From contig JAPFFF010000019.1 of NCBI GenBank assembly GCA_039105265.1, positions 962,501 to 1,026,500 of the forward strand: DNA of 64,000 bases, read 5' to 3'. This document shows positions 1 through 16,553 of the stretch, piece after piece. Below the pieces are notes generated by a model. The model saw only the letters and a program-made list of their open reading frames with translations. It searched no databases and was not told the origin of the DNA. The number at the start of each line of letters is the position of its first letter. The first letter of the stretch is position 1. The position numbers and the translations under genes were made by a program. This DNA comes from Tritrichomonas musculus (Eukaryota > Parabasalia > Tritrichomonadida > Tritrichomonadidae).

Positions 1-284
1 CTTTATAAAAAAGCATCTCATTCATCTTAATTAATATTTTCTTTTCATTTGCTAGATATAATCGATTTAAAATAGCAAATAAATGGTTCAGAATTTATTG
101 AGAGAATAAAATAATTGAAAGAAAATAATTGAATAGCTTGTTCTAAAATAAATTGTGAGTAATTAATTGTAAACGGACGTAATTGTGTATGAAAGGCGTC
201 CATAAAATCGAAAAATATAAGATCTTTCATTAAATATAAACCTGTTTTTTTTTTTTTTTTTTTTGGAAAATCGTAAATGTTCGG

Positions 285-552
285 AATTTTAATTGTTCAT
301 AAAGGTTTATGTCAACTATGACCTTATAACCGCCATTGATCAAGAAATACCTTTTAATTTTCAAAATAATCAGTATGAAACAGAACAAAAGCACAAATCG
401 TTTAACAATATCCTCAATAAAACATAAAATGTACAACATTGTTCTTATTTTAACAAGAATTGACCAAGAATTACCTTTTAAATTTTCGAAATAATCGGTA
501 TGAAACAGAACAAAAGCACAAATCGTTTAACAATATCCTCAATAAAACATTA
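285..552 (-). repeat. AT-rich dispersed repeat, two partial tandem copies
   Basis: About 80 bp around 347-424 recurs almost unchanged at 472-549. The same sequence, with a longer arm, occurs in the opposite orientation at 1080-1265. Shared landmarks are TTGACATAAACC, GAGGATATTGTTAAACGATT and CTTTTGTTCTGTTTCATAC, read in the orientation of the right copy. Frame is not kept between copies, so this is probably a noncoding repeat or the remnant of a mobile element. Family unknown. Confidence 0.6.
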
Positions 553-1079
553 TTCCTCACTCATTATTCTTTATTCTTAATTCTTTATTCATTATTCATC
601 ATTCTTTACACATTATCCATCATTCTTTATGAATAACTCATCATCCATCTTTATGTAATCATTTATCACGGTTTATACCTCATTTTTGCTTTTTACTAAT
701 AAAAGTTTATATTATCAGATTTATGATCCATCGCAATTTGTGTTATACGTGTTTTTGATTGATTGCAATTGGATAAATCTTCGTTTTTAGTTATTTTATA
801 TCGTTTTCATCTGCACTTGTAATCAATTAAGATGATTATTATCTGTCTTTTTGATTGATCAAAGTATATGCCAAATATACTAGTAATAAATCATACTTTG
901 CGTTGCATATACTTATATTTATCTATAATAGTCGCAATTTTAGCGAAATGAATTGAATAGAGAGTTTTTTATAAAAAAGAAATTTTGAAAATTTTAAAAA
1001 ATGTTATAAAAAAAAAAATTCAATTTATAAATAGGCAAATGAATTCAAAAAGTCACTCAGCTAGTAAAATAAAATGGCA

Positions 1080-1290
1080 GTTACAAGGTCATAATTGACA
1101 TAAACCGTTTGTATCAATTAAGATTCCGGGAAATTATGATTCCGTGAAAATTTAAAAGGTAATTCTTGGTCAATTCTTGTTAAATGAAGAACAATGTTGT
1201 GTATTCTATATTTTATTGAGGATATTGTTAAACGATTTATGCTTTTGTTCTGTTTCATACCTTTTCGAATTAATCAGTATGAAGCAAAAC
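1080..1290 (+). repeat. Inverted copy of the 285-552 repeat
   Basis: This segment matches the reverse complement of 285-440, including a shared TTGACATAAACC landmark and the block GAGGATATTGTTAAACGATT. Together with the left copies it makes an inverted pair with arms of roughly 160-180 bp and about 640 bp between them. No terminal target duplication was evident by eye. Confidence 0.6.
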
Positions 1291-2254
1291 ATAGAGCATT
1301 CACTGTTTAATCCATTTATGCATACGCTTTTTAGTAATAAAGTCATTTATTATGAGAATCTAAAATATCATTTTTATAAAATAGCATCAAAATAGCTCCA
1401 TGTTAATATTAATGCATAATCATGATATCTACTAACATTCTTCTAGGGTTTTTTGAGCTTAGGTTTGATCTGGTAGCTTAATCTTAATGTTAAAATAATT
1501 TTAAAAAATAAACGGCCTATGGTCAGTCGTCGAAAAAATACGGAAAATGGCATTTACCGAGAATATAGTCAAATTAAAGAAAATATAGCTGATATATTGA
1601 AAATATATTCAATTATTTTGTCATACTTCCATTATTCAAACAATTAAAATATGATTTAATCCATTAAACATAGATTTATCTCTGTTTCACTAGGTAAGAA
1701 TCAGTTCAGTTGAACTAATATTCTATTATAATATTCAATTAATTCATTATTTGCTTAAATTAATTACTAAATGTCCATTATTTTATTTGTATATCTAATA
1801 AATTGGCTTGAGAAAAGTTGCATTTGTTGAATCTATTAATTATTTTGAAAATATAATTCTATTTTCGAGGAAACTAGTTTATTGGTCAATATATCTACAA
1901 AATAATTCATCATATAGACAATATACTTCAATATGATGATTTATACACATTATATTTTTAATATATGGGGTAAATTATTTTTTAATTGATGAAATACTTA
2001 ATTATATCAATGTTATTGTTCATTGTCTTGGTTATATTCTCAATACATTGACTGCATTCTTAATATATAAGCTATATACTTCATTATATCGATGATATAC
2101 TACATTATTTTGATGGTACATATATCATTAATGATGTAAATGATGAAACAATTTATTCTTAGTTGAATGCATCTTTGATGAAGTTACCAAAGAAGATGAA
2201 TCTATATAGCATTTTGTATTTGTTTATCACTGTGGGCTTCAACTCTGTCATATG

Positions 2255-2282
2255 CACTCAAGAGATAAACAAAGCTTGAGTG
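2255..2282. repeat. 8-bp stem hairpin in AT-rich flank
   Basis: CACTCAAG (2255-2262) is exactly complementary to CTTGAGTG (2275-2282), with a 12-base loop. It sits in a locally GC-richer island (about 2220-2290) within very AT-rich DNA. Function unknown; it resembles the other short hairpins scattered through the window. Confidence 0.4.
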
Positions 2283-2384
2283 GAGCCTAGTTTAGAATAT
2301 ACTTCTTCATTATATCGATGGAATACTTCATTATTTTAGTTATTTTCTCAATATATTAACGGCATTCTTAATATTTATGCTATA

Positions 2385-5300
2385 TTCTTCATTATGTTGA
2401 TGATATATTTCATTATATCAATGATATTCATCATTATATCAATGATATTCATCATTTTATACATAATACTAATCAATATATCAATGATATTCATCATTTT
2501 ATATATAATACTAATCAATATATCAATGATACTAATCAATATATCAATGATATTCATCAATATATCAATATATTCATCATTTTATATATAATACTAATCA
2601 ATATATCAATATATTCATCATTTTTTATATAATACTAATCAATATATCAATATATTCATCATTTTTTATATAATACTAATCAATATATCAATATATTCAT
2701 CATTTTTTATATAATACTAATCAATATATCAATGATATTCATCAATATATCAATGATACTAATCAATATATCAATATATTCATCATTTTATATATTATAC
2801 TAATCAATATATCAATGATATTCATCATTTTATATATAATACTAATCAATATATCAATGATATTCATCAATATATCAATATATTCATCATTTTATATATA
2901 ATACTAATCAATATATCAATGATACTAATCAATATATCAATGATATTCATCAATATATCAATATATTCATCATTTTATATATAATACTAATCAATATATC
3001 AATATATTCATCATTTTTTATATAATACTAATCAATATATCAATGATATTCATCAATATAACAATACATTCATCATTTTATATATAATACTAATCAATAT
3101 ATCAATGATATTCATCAATATAACAATACATTCATCATTTTATATATAATACTAATCAATATATCAATATATTCATCATTTTTTATATAATACTAATCAA
3201 TATATCAATGATATTCATCAATATATCAATGATACTAATCATTTTATATATAATACTAATCAATATATCAATGATATTCATCAATATATCAATATATTCA
3301 TCATTTTATATATAATACTAATCAATATATCAATGATATTCATCAATATAACAATACATTCATCATTTTATATATAATACTAATCAATATATCAATGATA
3401 CTAATCAATATAACAATACATTCATCATTTTATATATAATACTAATCAATATATCAATATATTCATCATTTTTTATATAATACTAATCAATATATCAATG
3501 ATATTCATCAATATATCAATGATACTAATCATTTTATATATAATACTAATCAATATATCAATGATATTCATCAATATATCAATATATTCATCATTTTATA
3601 TATAATACTAATCAATATATCAATGATATTCATCAATATAACAATACATTCATCATTTTATATATAATACTAATCAATATATCAATGATACTAATCAATA
3701 TAACAATACATTCATCATTTTATATATAATACTAATCAATATATCAATATATTCATCATTTTTTATATAATACTAATCAATATATCAATGATATTCATCA
3801 ATATATCAATGATACTAATCATTTTATATATAATACTAATCAATATATCAATGATATTCATCAATATATCAATATATTCATCATTTTATATATAATACTA
3901 ATCAATATATCAATGATATTCATCAATATATCAATATATTCATCATTTTATATATAATACTAATCAATATATCAATGATATTCATCAATATATCAATATA
4001 TTCATCATTTTATATATAATACTAATCAATATATCAATATATTCATCATTTTTTATATAATACTAATCAATATATCAATGATATTCATCAATATATCAAT
4101 GATATTCATCAATATATCAATGATACTAATCAATATATCAATATATTCATCATTTTATACATAATACTAATCAATATAACAATGATATTCATCATTTTAT
4201 ATATAATACTAATCAATATATCAATGATACTAATCAATATATCAATGATATTTATCAATATATCAATATATTCATCATTTTATATATAATACTAATCAAT
4301 ATATCAATATATTCATCATTTTTTATATAATACTAATCAATATATCAATGATATTCATCAATATATCAATGATACTAATCAATATATCAATATATTCATC
4401 ATTTTATACATAATAATAATCAATATATCAATGATATTCATCATTTTATACATAATACTAATCAATATATCAATATATTCATCATTTTTTATATAATACT
4501 AATCAATATATCAATGATATTCATCAATATATCAATGATACTAAACAATATATAAATATTTTAACCATTTTATATATAATACTAATCAATATATCAATGA
4601 TATTCATCATTTTATATATAATACTAATCAATATATCAATTATATTCATCAATATAACAATACATTCATCATTTTATATATAATACTAATCAATATATCA
4701 ATGATATTCATCAATATAACAATATATTCATCATTTAATATATAATACTAATCAATATATCAATGATACTAAACAATATATCAATATATTCTTCATTTTA
4801 TATATAATTCTAATCAATATATCAATGATACTAATCAATATATAAATATTTTCACCATTTTATATATAATACTAATCAATATATCAATATATTCATCATT
4901 TTTTATATAATACTAATCAATATATCAATATATTCATCATTTTATACATAATAATAATCAATATATCAATGATATTCATCATTTTATACATAATACTAAT
5001 CAATATATCAATATATTCATCATTTTTTATATAATACTAATCAATATATCAATGATATTCATCAATATATCAATGATACTAAACAATATATAAATATTTT
5101 AACCATTTTATATATAATACTAATCAATATATCAATGATATTCATCATTTTATATATAATACTAATCAATATATCAATTATATTCATCAATATAACAATA
5201 CATTCATCATTTTATATATAATACTAATCAATATATCAATGATATTCATCAATATAACAATATATTCATCATTTAATATATAATACTAATCAATATATCA

Positions 5301-8300
5301 ATGATACTAAACAATATATCAATATATTCTTCATTTTATATATAATTCTAATCAATATATCAATGATACTAATCAATATATAAATATTTTCACCATTTTA
5401 TATATAATACTAATCAATATATCAATATATTCATCATTTTTTATATAATACTAATCAATATATCAATGATATTCATCAATATATCAATGATACTAAACAA
5501 TATATAAATATTTTCACCATTTTATATATAATACTAATCAATATATCAATGATATTCATCAATATATCAATATATTCATCATTTTATATATAATACTAAT
5601 CAATATATCAATGATATTCATCAAAATAACAATACATTCATCATTTTATATATAATACTAATCAATATATCAATGATATTCATCAATATAACAATACATT
5701 CATCATTTTATATATAATACTAATCAATATATCAATATATTCATCATTTTTTATATAATACTAATCAATATATCAATATATTCATCATTTTTTATATAAT
5801 ACTAATAAATATATCAATGATATTCATCAATATATCAATGATACTAAACAATATATAAATATTTTCACCATTCTATATATAATACTAATCAATATATCAA
5901 TATATTCATCATTTTTTATATAATACTAATAAATATATCAATGATATTCATCAATATATCAATATATTCATCATTTTATATATAATACTAATCAATATAT
6001 CAATGATATTCATCAAAATAACAATACATTCATCATTTTATATATAATACTAATCAATATATCAATGATATTCATCAATATAACAATACATTCATCATTT
6101 TATATATAATACTAATCAATATATCAATATATTCATCATTTTTTATATAATACTAATCAATATATCAATATATTCATCATTTTTTATATAATACTAATAA
6201 ATATATCAATGATATTCATCAATATATCAATGATACTAAACAATATATAAATATTTTCACCATTCTATATATAATACTAATCAATATATCAATATATTCA
6301 TCATTTTTTATATAATACTAATAAATATATCAATGATATTCATCAATATATCAATGATACTAAACAATATATAAATATTTTCACCATTCTATATATAATA
6401 CTAATCAATATATCAATGATATTCATCATTTTATATATAATACTAATCAATATATCAATGATATTCATCATTTTTTATATAATACTAATCAATATATCAA
6501 TATATTCATCATTTTTTATATAATACTAATAAATATATCAATGATATTCATCAATATATCAATGATACTAAACAATATATAAATATTTTCACCATTCTAT
6601 ATATAATACTAATCAATATATCAATATATTCATCATTTTTTATATAATACTAATAAATATATCAATGATATTCATCAATATATCAATGATACTAAACAAT
6701 ATATAAATATTTTCACCATTCTATATATAATACTAATCAATATATCAATGATATTCATCATTTTATATATAATACTAATCAATATATCAATGATATTCAT
6801 CATTTTATATATAATACTAATCAATATATCAATATATTCATCATTTTTTATATAATACTAATCAATATATCAATATATTCATCATTTTTTATATAATACT
6901 AATCAATATATCAATGATATTCATCAATATATCAATGATACTAATCAATATATCAATATATTCATCATTTTATACATAATACTAATCAATATATCAATGA
7001 TATTCATCATTTTATATATAATACTAATCAATATATCAATATATTCATCATTGTTTATATAATACTAATCAATATATCAATGATATTCATCAATATATCA
7101 ATATATTCATCATTTTATATATTATACTAATCAATATATCAATGATATTCATCATTTTATATATAATACTAATCAATATATCAATATATTCATCATTGTT
7201 TATATAATACTAATCAATATATCAATGATATTCATCAATATATCAATATATCCATCATTTTATATATAATACTAATCAATATATCAATATATTCATCATT
7301 GTTTATATAATACTAATCAATATATCAATGATATTCATCAATATATCAATATAATCATCATTTTATATATTATACTAATCAATATATCAATATATTCATC
7401 ATTTTATATATAATACTAATCAATATATCAATGATACTAATCAATAAATCAATACATTCATCATTTTATATATAATACTAATCAATATATCAATGATATT
7501 CATCAATATATCAATGATATCATTCATTTTTTATATAATACTAAACAATATATAAATGATATTCATCAATATATCAATGATATTCATCATTTTATATATT
7601 ATATTAATCAATATATCAATGATATTCATCAATATATCAATATATTCATCATTTTATATATTATATTAATCAATATATCAATGATATTCATCATTTTATA
7701 TATTATATTAATCAATATATCAATGATATTCATCAATATATCAATATATTCATCATTTATTATATAATACTAATCAATATATCAATATATTCATCATTTT
7801 ATATATAATACTAATCAATATATCAATGATACTAATCAATAAATCAATACATTCATCATTTTATATATAATACTAATCAATATATCAATGATATTCATCA
7901 ATATATCAATGATATCATTCATTTTTTATATAATACTAAACAATATATAAATGATATTCATCAATATATCAATGATATTCATCATTTTATATATTATATT
8001 AATCAATATATCAATGATATTCATCAATATATCAATATATTCATCATTTTATATATTATATTAATCAATATATCAATGATATTCATCATTTTATATATTA
8101 TATTAATCAATATATCAATGATATTCATCAATATATCAATATATTCATCATTTATTATATAATACTAATCATTATATCAATATATTCATCATTTTATATA
8201 TAATAATAATCAATATATCAATGATATTCATCAATATATCAATGATACTAATCAATATATCAATATATTCATCATTTTTTATATAATACTAATCAATATA

Positions 8301-11300
8301 TCAATGATACTAATCAATATATCAATGATATTCATCAATATAACAATAAATTAATCATTTTATATATAATACTAATAAATATATCAATGATATTCATCAT
8401 TATTTATATAATATTAATCAATATATCAATGATACTAATCAATAAATCAATACATTCATCATTTTATATATAATACTAATCAATATATCAATGATATTCA
8501 TCAATATATCAATGATATCATTCATTTTTTATATAATACTAAACAATATATAAATGATATTCATCAATATATCAATGATATTCATCATTTTATATATTAT
8601 ATTAATCAATATATCAATGATATTCATCAATATATCAATATATTCATCATTTTATATATTATATTAATCAATATATCAATGATATTCATCAATATATCAA
8701 TATATTCATCATTTTATATATTATATTAATCAATATATCAATGATATTCATCAATATATCAATATATTCATCATTTATTATATAATACTAATCATTATAT
8801 CAATATATTCATCATTTTATATATAATACTAATCAATATATCAATGATATTCATCAATATATCAATATATTCATCATTTTATATATTATATTAATCAATA
8901 TATCAATGATATTCATCAATATATCAATATATTCATCATTTTATATATTATATTAATCAATATATCAATGATATTCATCAATATATCAATATATTCATCA
9001 TTTTATATATTATATTAATCAATATATCAATGATATTCATCAATATATCAATATATTCATCATTTATTATATAATACTAATCATTATATCAATATATTCA
9101 TCATTTTATATATAATACTAATCAATATATCAATGATACTAAACAATATATCAATATATTCATCATTTTATATATAATACTAATCAATATATCAATGATA
9201 CTAAACAATATATCAATATATTCATCATTTTTTATATAATACTAATAATATATCAATGATACTAAACAATATATCAATATATTCATCATTTTATATATAA
9301 TAATAATCAATATATCAATGATATTCATCAATATAACAATACATTCATCATTTTATATATAATACTAATCAATATATCAATGATACTAATCAATATATCA
9401 ATGATATTCATCAATATATCAATATATTCATCATTTTATATATAATACTAATCAATATATCAATATATTCATCATTTTTTATATAATACTAATCATTATA
9501 ACAATATATTCATCATTTTATATATAATACTAATCAATATATCAATGATACTAAACAATATATCAATATATTCATCATTTTATATATAATACTAATCAAT
9601 ATATCAATGATATTCATCAATATATCAATATATTCATCATTTTATATATAATACTAATCAATATATCAATATATTCATCATTTTTTATATAATACTAATC
9701 AATATATCAATGATATTCATCAATATAACAATACATTCATCATTTTATATATAATACTAATCAATATATCAATGATATTCATCAATATAACAATACATTC
9801 ATCATTTTATATATAATACTAATCAATATATCAATATATTCATCATTTTTTATATAATACTAATCAATATATCAATGATATTCATCAATATATCAATGAT
9901 ACTAATCATTTTATATATAATACTAATCAATATATCAATGATATTCATCAATATATCAATATATTCATCATTTTATATATAATACTAATCAATATATCAA
10001 TGATATTCATCAATATAACAATACATTCATCATTTTATATATAATACTAATCAATATATCAATGATACTAATCAATATAACAATACATTCATCATTTTAT
10101 ATATAATACTAATCAATATATCAATATATTCATCATTTTTTATATAATACTAATCAATATATCAATGATATTCATCAATATATCAATGATACTAATCATT
10201 TTATATATAATACTAATCAATATATCAATGATATTCATCAATATATCAATATATTCATCATTTTATATATAATACTAATCAATATATCAATGATATTCAT
10301 CAATATATCAATATATTCATCATTTTATATATAATACTAATCAATATATCAATGATATTCATCAATATATCAATATATTCATCATTTTATATATAATACT
10401 AATCAATATATCAATATATTCATCATTTTTTATATAATACTAATCAATATATCAATGATATTCATCAATATATCAATGATATTCATCAATATATCAATGA
10501 TACTAATCAATATATCAATATATTCATCATTTTATACATAATACTAATCAATATAACAATGATATTCATCATTTTATATATAATACTAATCAATATATCA
10601 ATGATACTAATCAATATATCAATGATACTAATCAATATATCAATGATACTAATCAATATATCAATGATACTAATCAATATATCAATGATATTTATCAATA
10701 TATCAATATATTCATCATTTTATATATAATACTAATCAATATATCAATATATTCATCATTTTTTATATAATACTAATCAATATATCAATGATATTCATCA
10801 ATATATCAATGATACTAATCAATATATCAATATATTCATCATTTTATACATAATAATAATCAATATATCAATGATATTCATCATTTTATACATAATACTA
10901 ATCAATATATCAATGATACTAATCAATATATCAATGATATTCATCAATATATCAATGATACTAATCATTTTATATATAATACTAATCAATATATCAATGA
11001 TATTCATCAATATATCAATATATTCATCATTTTTTATATAATACTAATCAATATATCAATGATATTCATCAATATATCAATGATACTAATCAATATATCA
11101 ATATATTCATCATTTTATACATAATACTAATCAATATATCAATGATATTCATCATTTTATATATAATACTAATCAATATATCAATGATACTAATCAATAT
11201 ATCAATGATATTTATCAATATATCAATATATTCATCATTTTATATATAATACTAATCAATATATCAATATATTCATCATTTTTTATATAATACTAATCAA

Positions 11301-14300
11301 TATATCAATGATATTCATCAATATATCAATGATACTAATCAATATATCAATATATTCATCATTTTATACATAATAATAATCAATATATCAATGATATTCA
11401 TAATTTTATACATAATACTAATCAATATATCAATATATTCATCATTTTTTATATAATACTAATCAATATATCAATGATATTCATCAATATATCAATGATA
11501 CTAAACAATATATAAATATTTTAACCATTTTATATATAATACTAATCAATATATCAATGATATTCATCATTTTATATATAATACTAATCAATATATCAAT
11601 TATATTCATCAATATAACAATACATTCATCATTTTATATATAATACTAATCAATATATCAATGATATTCATCAATATAACAATATATTCATCATTTAATA
11701 TATAATACTAATCAATATATCAATGATACTAATCAATATATCAATATATTCATCATTTTATACATAATAATAATCAATATATCAATGATATTCATCATTT
11801 TATACATAATACTAATCAATATATCAATATATTCATCATTTTTTATATAATACTAATCAATATATCAATGATATTCATCAATATATCAATGATACTAAAC
11901 AATATATAAATATTTTAACCATTTTATATATAATACTAATCAATATATCAATGATATTCATCATTTTATATATAATACTAATCAATATATCAATTATATT
12001 CATCAATATAACAATACATTCATCATTTTATATATAATACTAATCAATATATCAATGATATTCATCAATATAACAATATATTCATCATTTAATATATAAT
12101 ACTAATCAATATATCAATGATACTAAACAATATATCAATATATTCTTCATTTTATATATAATTCTAATCAATATATCAATGATACTAATCAATATATAAA
12201 TATTTTCACCATTTTATATATAATACTAATCAATATATCAATATATTCATCATTTTTTATATAATACTAATCAATATATCAATGATATTCATCAATATAT
12301 CAATGATACTAAACAATATATAAATATTTTCACCATTTTATATATAATACTAATCAATATATCAATGATATTCATCAATATATCAATATATTCATCATTT
12401 TATATATAATACTAATCAATATATCAATGATATTCATCAAAATAACAATACATTCATCATTTTATATATAATACTAATCAATATATCAATGATATTCATC
12501 AATATAACAATACATTCATCATTTTATATATAATACTAATCAATATATCAATATATTCATCATTTTTTATATAATACTAATCAATATATCAATATATTCA
12601 TCATTTTTTATATAATACTAATAAATATATCAATGATATTCATCAATATATCAATGATACTAAACAATATATAAATATTTTCACCATTCTATATATAATA
12701 CTAATCAATATATCAATATATTCATCATTTTTTATATAATACTAATAAATATATCAATGATATTCATCAATATATCAATGATACTAAACAATATATAAAT
12801 ATTTTCACCATTCTATATATAATACTAATCAATATATCAATATATTCATCATTTTATATATAATACTAATCAATATATCAATGATATTCATCATTTTATA
12901 TATAATACTAATCAATATATCAATATATTCATCATTTTTTATATAATACTAATAAATATATCAATGATATTCATCAATATATCAATGATACTAAACAATA
13001 TATAAATATTTTCACCATTCTATATATAATACTAATCAATATATCAATATATTCATCATTTTTTATATAATACTAATAAATATATCAATGATATTCATCA
13101 ATATATCAATGATACTAAACAATATATAAATATTTTCACCATTCTATATATAATACTAATCAATATATCAATATATTCATCATTTTTTATATAATACTAA
13201 TAAATATATCAATGATATTCATCAATATATCAATGATACTAATCAATATATAAATATTTTCACCATTTTATATATAATACTAATCAATATATCAATATAT
13301 TCATCATTTTTTATATAATACTAATAAATATATCAATGATATTCATCAATATATCAATGATACTAAACAATATATAAATATTTTCACCATTCTATATATA
13401 ATACTAATCAATATATCAATGATATTCATCATTTTATATATAATACTAATCAATATATCAATGATATTCATCATTTTATATATAATACTAATCAATATAT
13501 CAATATATTCATCATTTTTTATATAATACTAATCAATATATCAATATATTCATCATTTTTTATATAATACTAATCAATATATCAATGATATTCATCAATA
13601 TATCAATGATACTAATCAATATATCAATATATTCATCATTTTATACATAATACTAATCAATATATCAATGATATTCATCATTTTATATATAATACTAATC
13701 AATATATCAATATATTCATCATTGTTTATATAATACTAATCAATATATCAATGATATTCATCAATATATCAATATATTCATCATTTTATATATTATACTA
13801 ATCAATATATCAATGATATTCATCATTTTATATATAATACTAATCAATATATCAATATATTCATCATTGTTTATATAATACTAATCAATATATCAATGAT
13901 ATTCATCAATATATCAATATATCCATCATTTTATATATAATACTAATCAATATATCAATATATTCATCATTGTTTATATAATACTAATCAATATATCAAT
14001 GATATTCATCAATATATCAATATAATCATCATTTTATATATTATACTAATCAATATATCAATATATTCATCATTTTATATATAATACTAATCAATATATC
14101 AATGATACTAATCAATAAATCAATACATTCATCATTTTATATATAATACTAATCAATATATCAATGATATTCATCAATATATCAATGATATCATTCATTT
14201 TTTATATAATACTAAACAATATATAAATGATATTCATCAATATATCAATGATATTCATCATTTTATATATTATATTAATCAATATATCAATGATATTCAT

Positions 14301-16283
14301 CAATATATCAATATATTCATCATTTTATATATTATATTAATCAATATATCAATGATATTCATCATTTTATATATTATATTAATCAATATATCAATGATAT
14401 TCATCAATATATCAATATATTCATCATTTATTATATAATACTAATCATTATATCAATATATTCATCATTTTATATATAATACTAATCAATATATCAATGA
14501 TATTCATCAATATATCAATATATTCATCATTTTATATATAATAATAATCAATATATCAATGATATTCATCAATATATCAATGATACTAATCAATATATCA
14601 ATATATTCATCATTTTTTATATAATACTAATCAATATATCAATGATACTAATCAATATATCAATGATATTCATCAATATAACAATAAATTAATCATTTTA
14701 TATATAATACTAATAAATATATCAATGATATTCATCATTATTTATATAATATTAATCAATATATCAATGATATTCATCAATATATCAATGATATCATTCA
14801 TTTTTTATATAATACTAAACAATATATAAATGATATTCATCAATATATCAATGATATTCATCATTTTATATATTATATTAATCAATATATCAATGATATT
14901 CATCAATATATCAATATATTCATCATTTTATATATTATATTAATCAATATATCAATGATATTCATCAATATATCAATATATTCATCATTTTATATATTAT
15001 ATTAATCAATATATCAATGATATTCATCAATATATCAATATATTCATCATTTATTATATAATACTAATCATTATATCAATATATTCATCATTTTATATAT
15101 AATACTAATCAATATATCAATGATATTCATCAATATATCAATATATTCATCATTTTATATATTATATTAATCAATATATCAATGATATTCATCAATATAT
15201 CAATATATTCATCATTTTATATATTATATTAATCAATATATCAATGATATTCATCAATATATCAATATATTCATCATTTTATATATTATATTAATCAATA
15301 TATCAATGATATTCATCAATATATCAATATATTCATCATTTATTATATAATACTAATCATTATATCAATATATTCATCATTTTATATATAATACTAATCA
15401 ATATATCAATGATACTAAACAATATATCAATATATTCATCATTTTATATATAATACTAATCAATATATCAATGATACTAAACAATATATCAATATATTCA
15501 TCATTTTTTATATAATACTAATAATATATCAATGATACTAAACAATATATCAATATATTCATCATTTTATATATAATAATAATCAATATATCAATGATAT
15601 TCATCAATATAACAATACATTCATCATTTTATATATAATACTAATCAATATATCAATGATACTAATCAATATATCAATGATATTCATCAATATATCAATA
15701 TATTCATCATTTTATATATAATACTAATCAATATATCAATGATACTAAACAATATATCAATATATTCATCATTTTATATATAATACTAATCAATATATCA
15801 ATGATACTAAACAATATATCAATATATTCATCATTTTTTATATAATACTAATAATATATCAATGATACTAAACAATATATCAATATATTCATCATTTTAT
15901 ATATAATAATAATCAATATATCAATGATATTCATCAATATAACAATACATTCATCATTTTATATATAATACTAATCAATATATCAATGATACTAATCAAT
16001 ATATCAATGATATTCATCAATATATCAATATATTCATCATTTTATATATAATACTAATCAATATATCAATATATTCATCATTTTTTATATAATACTAATC
16101 ATTATAACAATATATTCATCATTTTATATATAATACTAATCAATATATCAATGATACTAAACAATATATCAATATATTCTTCATTTTATATATAATACTA
16201 ATCAATATAACAATGATACTAATCAATATATCAATATATTCATCATTTTATATATAATACTTATCAATATATCAATGATACCT
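2385..16283. repeat. 13.9 kb AT-rich satellite (21-bp and 41-42-bp units)
   Basis: The whole stretch is built from a 12-base core ATCAATATATCA followed by ATGATATTC or ATGATACTA (21 bp), and from longer 41-42 bp units in which ATTCATCATTTTATATATA or its TTTTTTATATA variant is followed by ATACTA and the core. Variants such as TAACAATACATTC, ATATTTTCACC, ATTGTTTATATAA and TATCATTCATTTTTT mark subfamilies. These rare variants recur in the same order in two large blocks, roughly 3.2-9.7 kb and 9.8-16.1 kb. The spacing between matching landmarks is about 6.3-7.0 kb and steps by a few hundred bp, showing later local gains and losses. There is no constant repeat with unique spacers, so it is not CRISPR. 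Open frames inside are by-products of the repeat. The right edge abuts a Polinton fragment directly. Confidence 0.95.
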
Positions 16284-16309
16284 CTTATAACTTTTTAACG
16301 AAGACACAA

Positions 16310-16519
16310 ATGAATATGAATGAGAGATTCGTTCCATTGGTTGGTTTCGAGAATGATTACGAAATTATGATTGAAAGTCCAAATATCATTAAGCGAAAAG
16401 GTACCAAATCATTCAAGGGAATTGTTGGAGAATATTATAACAGAGATGGAATCGTTGCTGTTGAATTGAATGGTAAGATGTATCTCAAAAGTGATTTGAT
16501 TGGAAGACAATTTAAATAA
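16310..16519 (+). CDS. Small D-type Polinton protein, NUMOD4-like (69 aa)
   Basis: The protein begins MNMNERFVPLVGFENDYEI and is nearly identical to the gene on the other strand at 62824-63039. The spacing F-V-P-L-x-G-F-E-x-x-Y-E-I, then R-x-G-T, then a Y-x-N-R-D-G-x-x-x-V-x-L block, resembles the NUMOD4 module followed by an HNH-like strand pair, as found in homing-endonuclease-type proteins. No full HNH motif is visible, so at most a DNA-binding remnant is suggested. The start is an ATG in the context ACACAAATG, shared with the other copy. It is followed by the next D-type gene on the same strand. The family assignment is tentative. Confidence 0.5.
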   Translation: MNMNERFVPLVGFENDYEIMIESPNIIKRKGTKSFKGIVGEYYNRDGIVAVELNGKMYLKSDLIGRQFK

Positions 16520-16553
16520 ATTAGATGCTAAATCTATTTTTGCATTAATGCAA

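Larger units (their letters stand above)
1..2384. other. AT-rich flank without a supported gene
   Basis: No convincing protein gene is seen. Short open frames exist, but the two overlapping the repeated segment (230-439 minus, 1177-1395 plus) read the same DNA in different frames, so coding is not conserved. The stretch holds a 22-base T run near 242-263, an ATTC-rich simple stretch at about 555-660, and A-rich DNA at 960-1030. From about 1560 it becomes a degenerate TATATC/ATTC landscape that looks like a diverged edge of the satellite to its right. Confidence 0.6.

Noticed and set aside
230-1395. Short open frames at 45-230, 230-439 and 1177-1395
   Set aside because: The last two read the same repeat in different frames; no motif, no conservation, AT-rich composition.
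2375-11010. Open frames made of M-I-N-I-I-D-I-L-I-S repeats inside the satellite
   Set aside because: They arise from tandem units in both strands and vary with unit order; no start context or conservation.
2385-16283. CRISPR array
   Set aside because: No constant repeat with unique spacers; all parts are repeated and the genome is eukaryotic.
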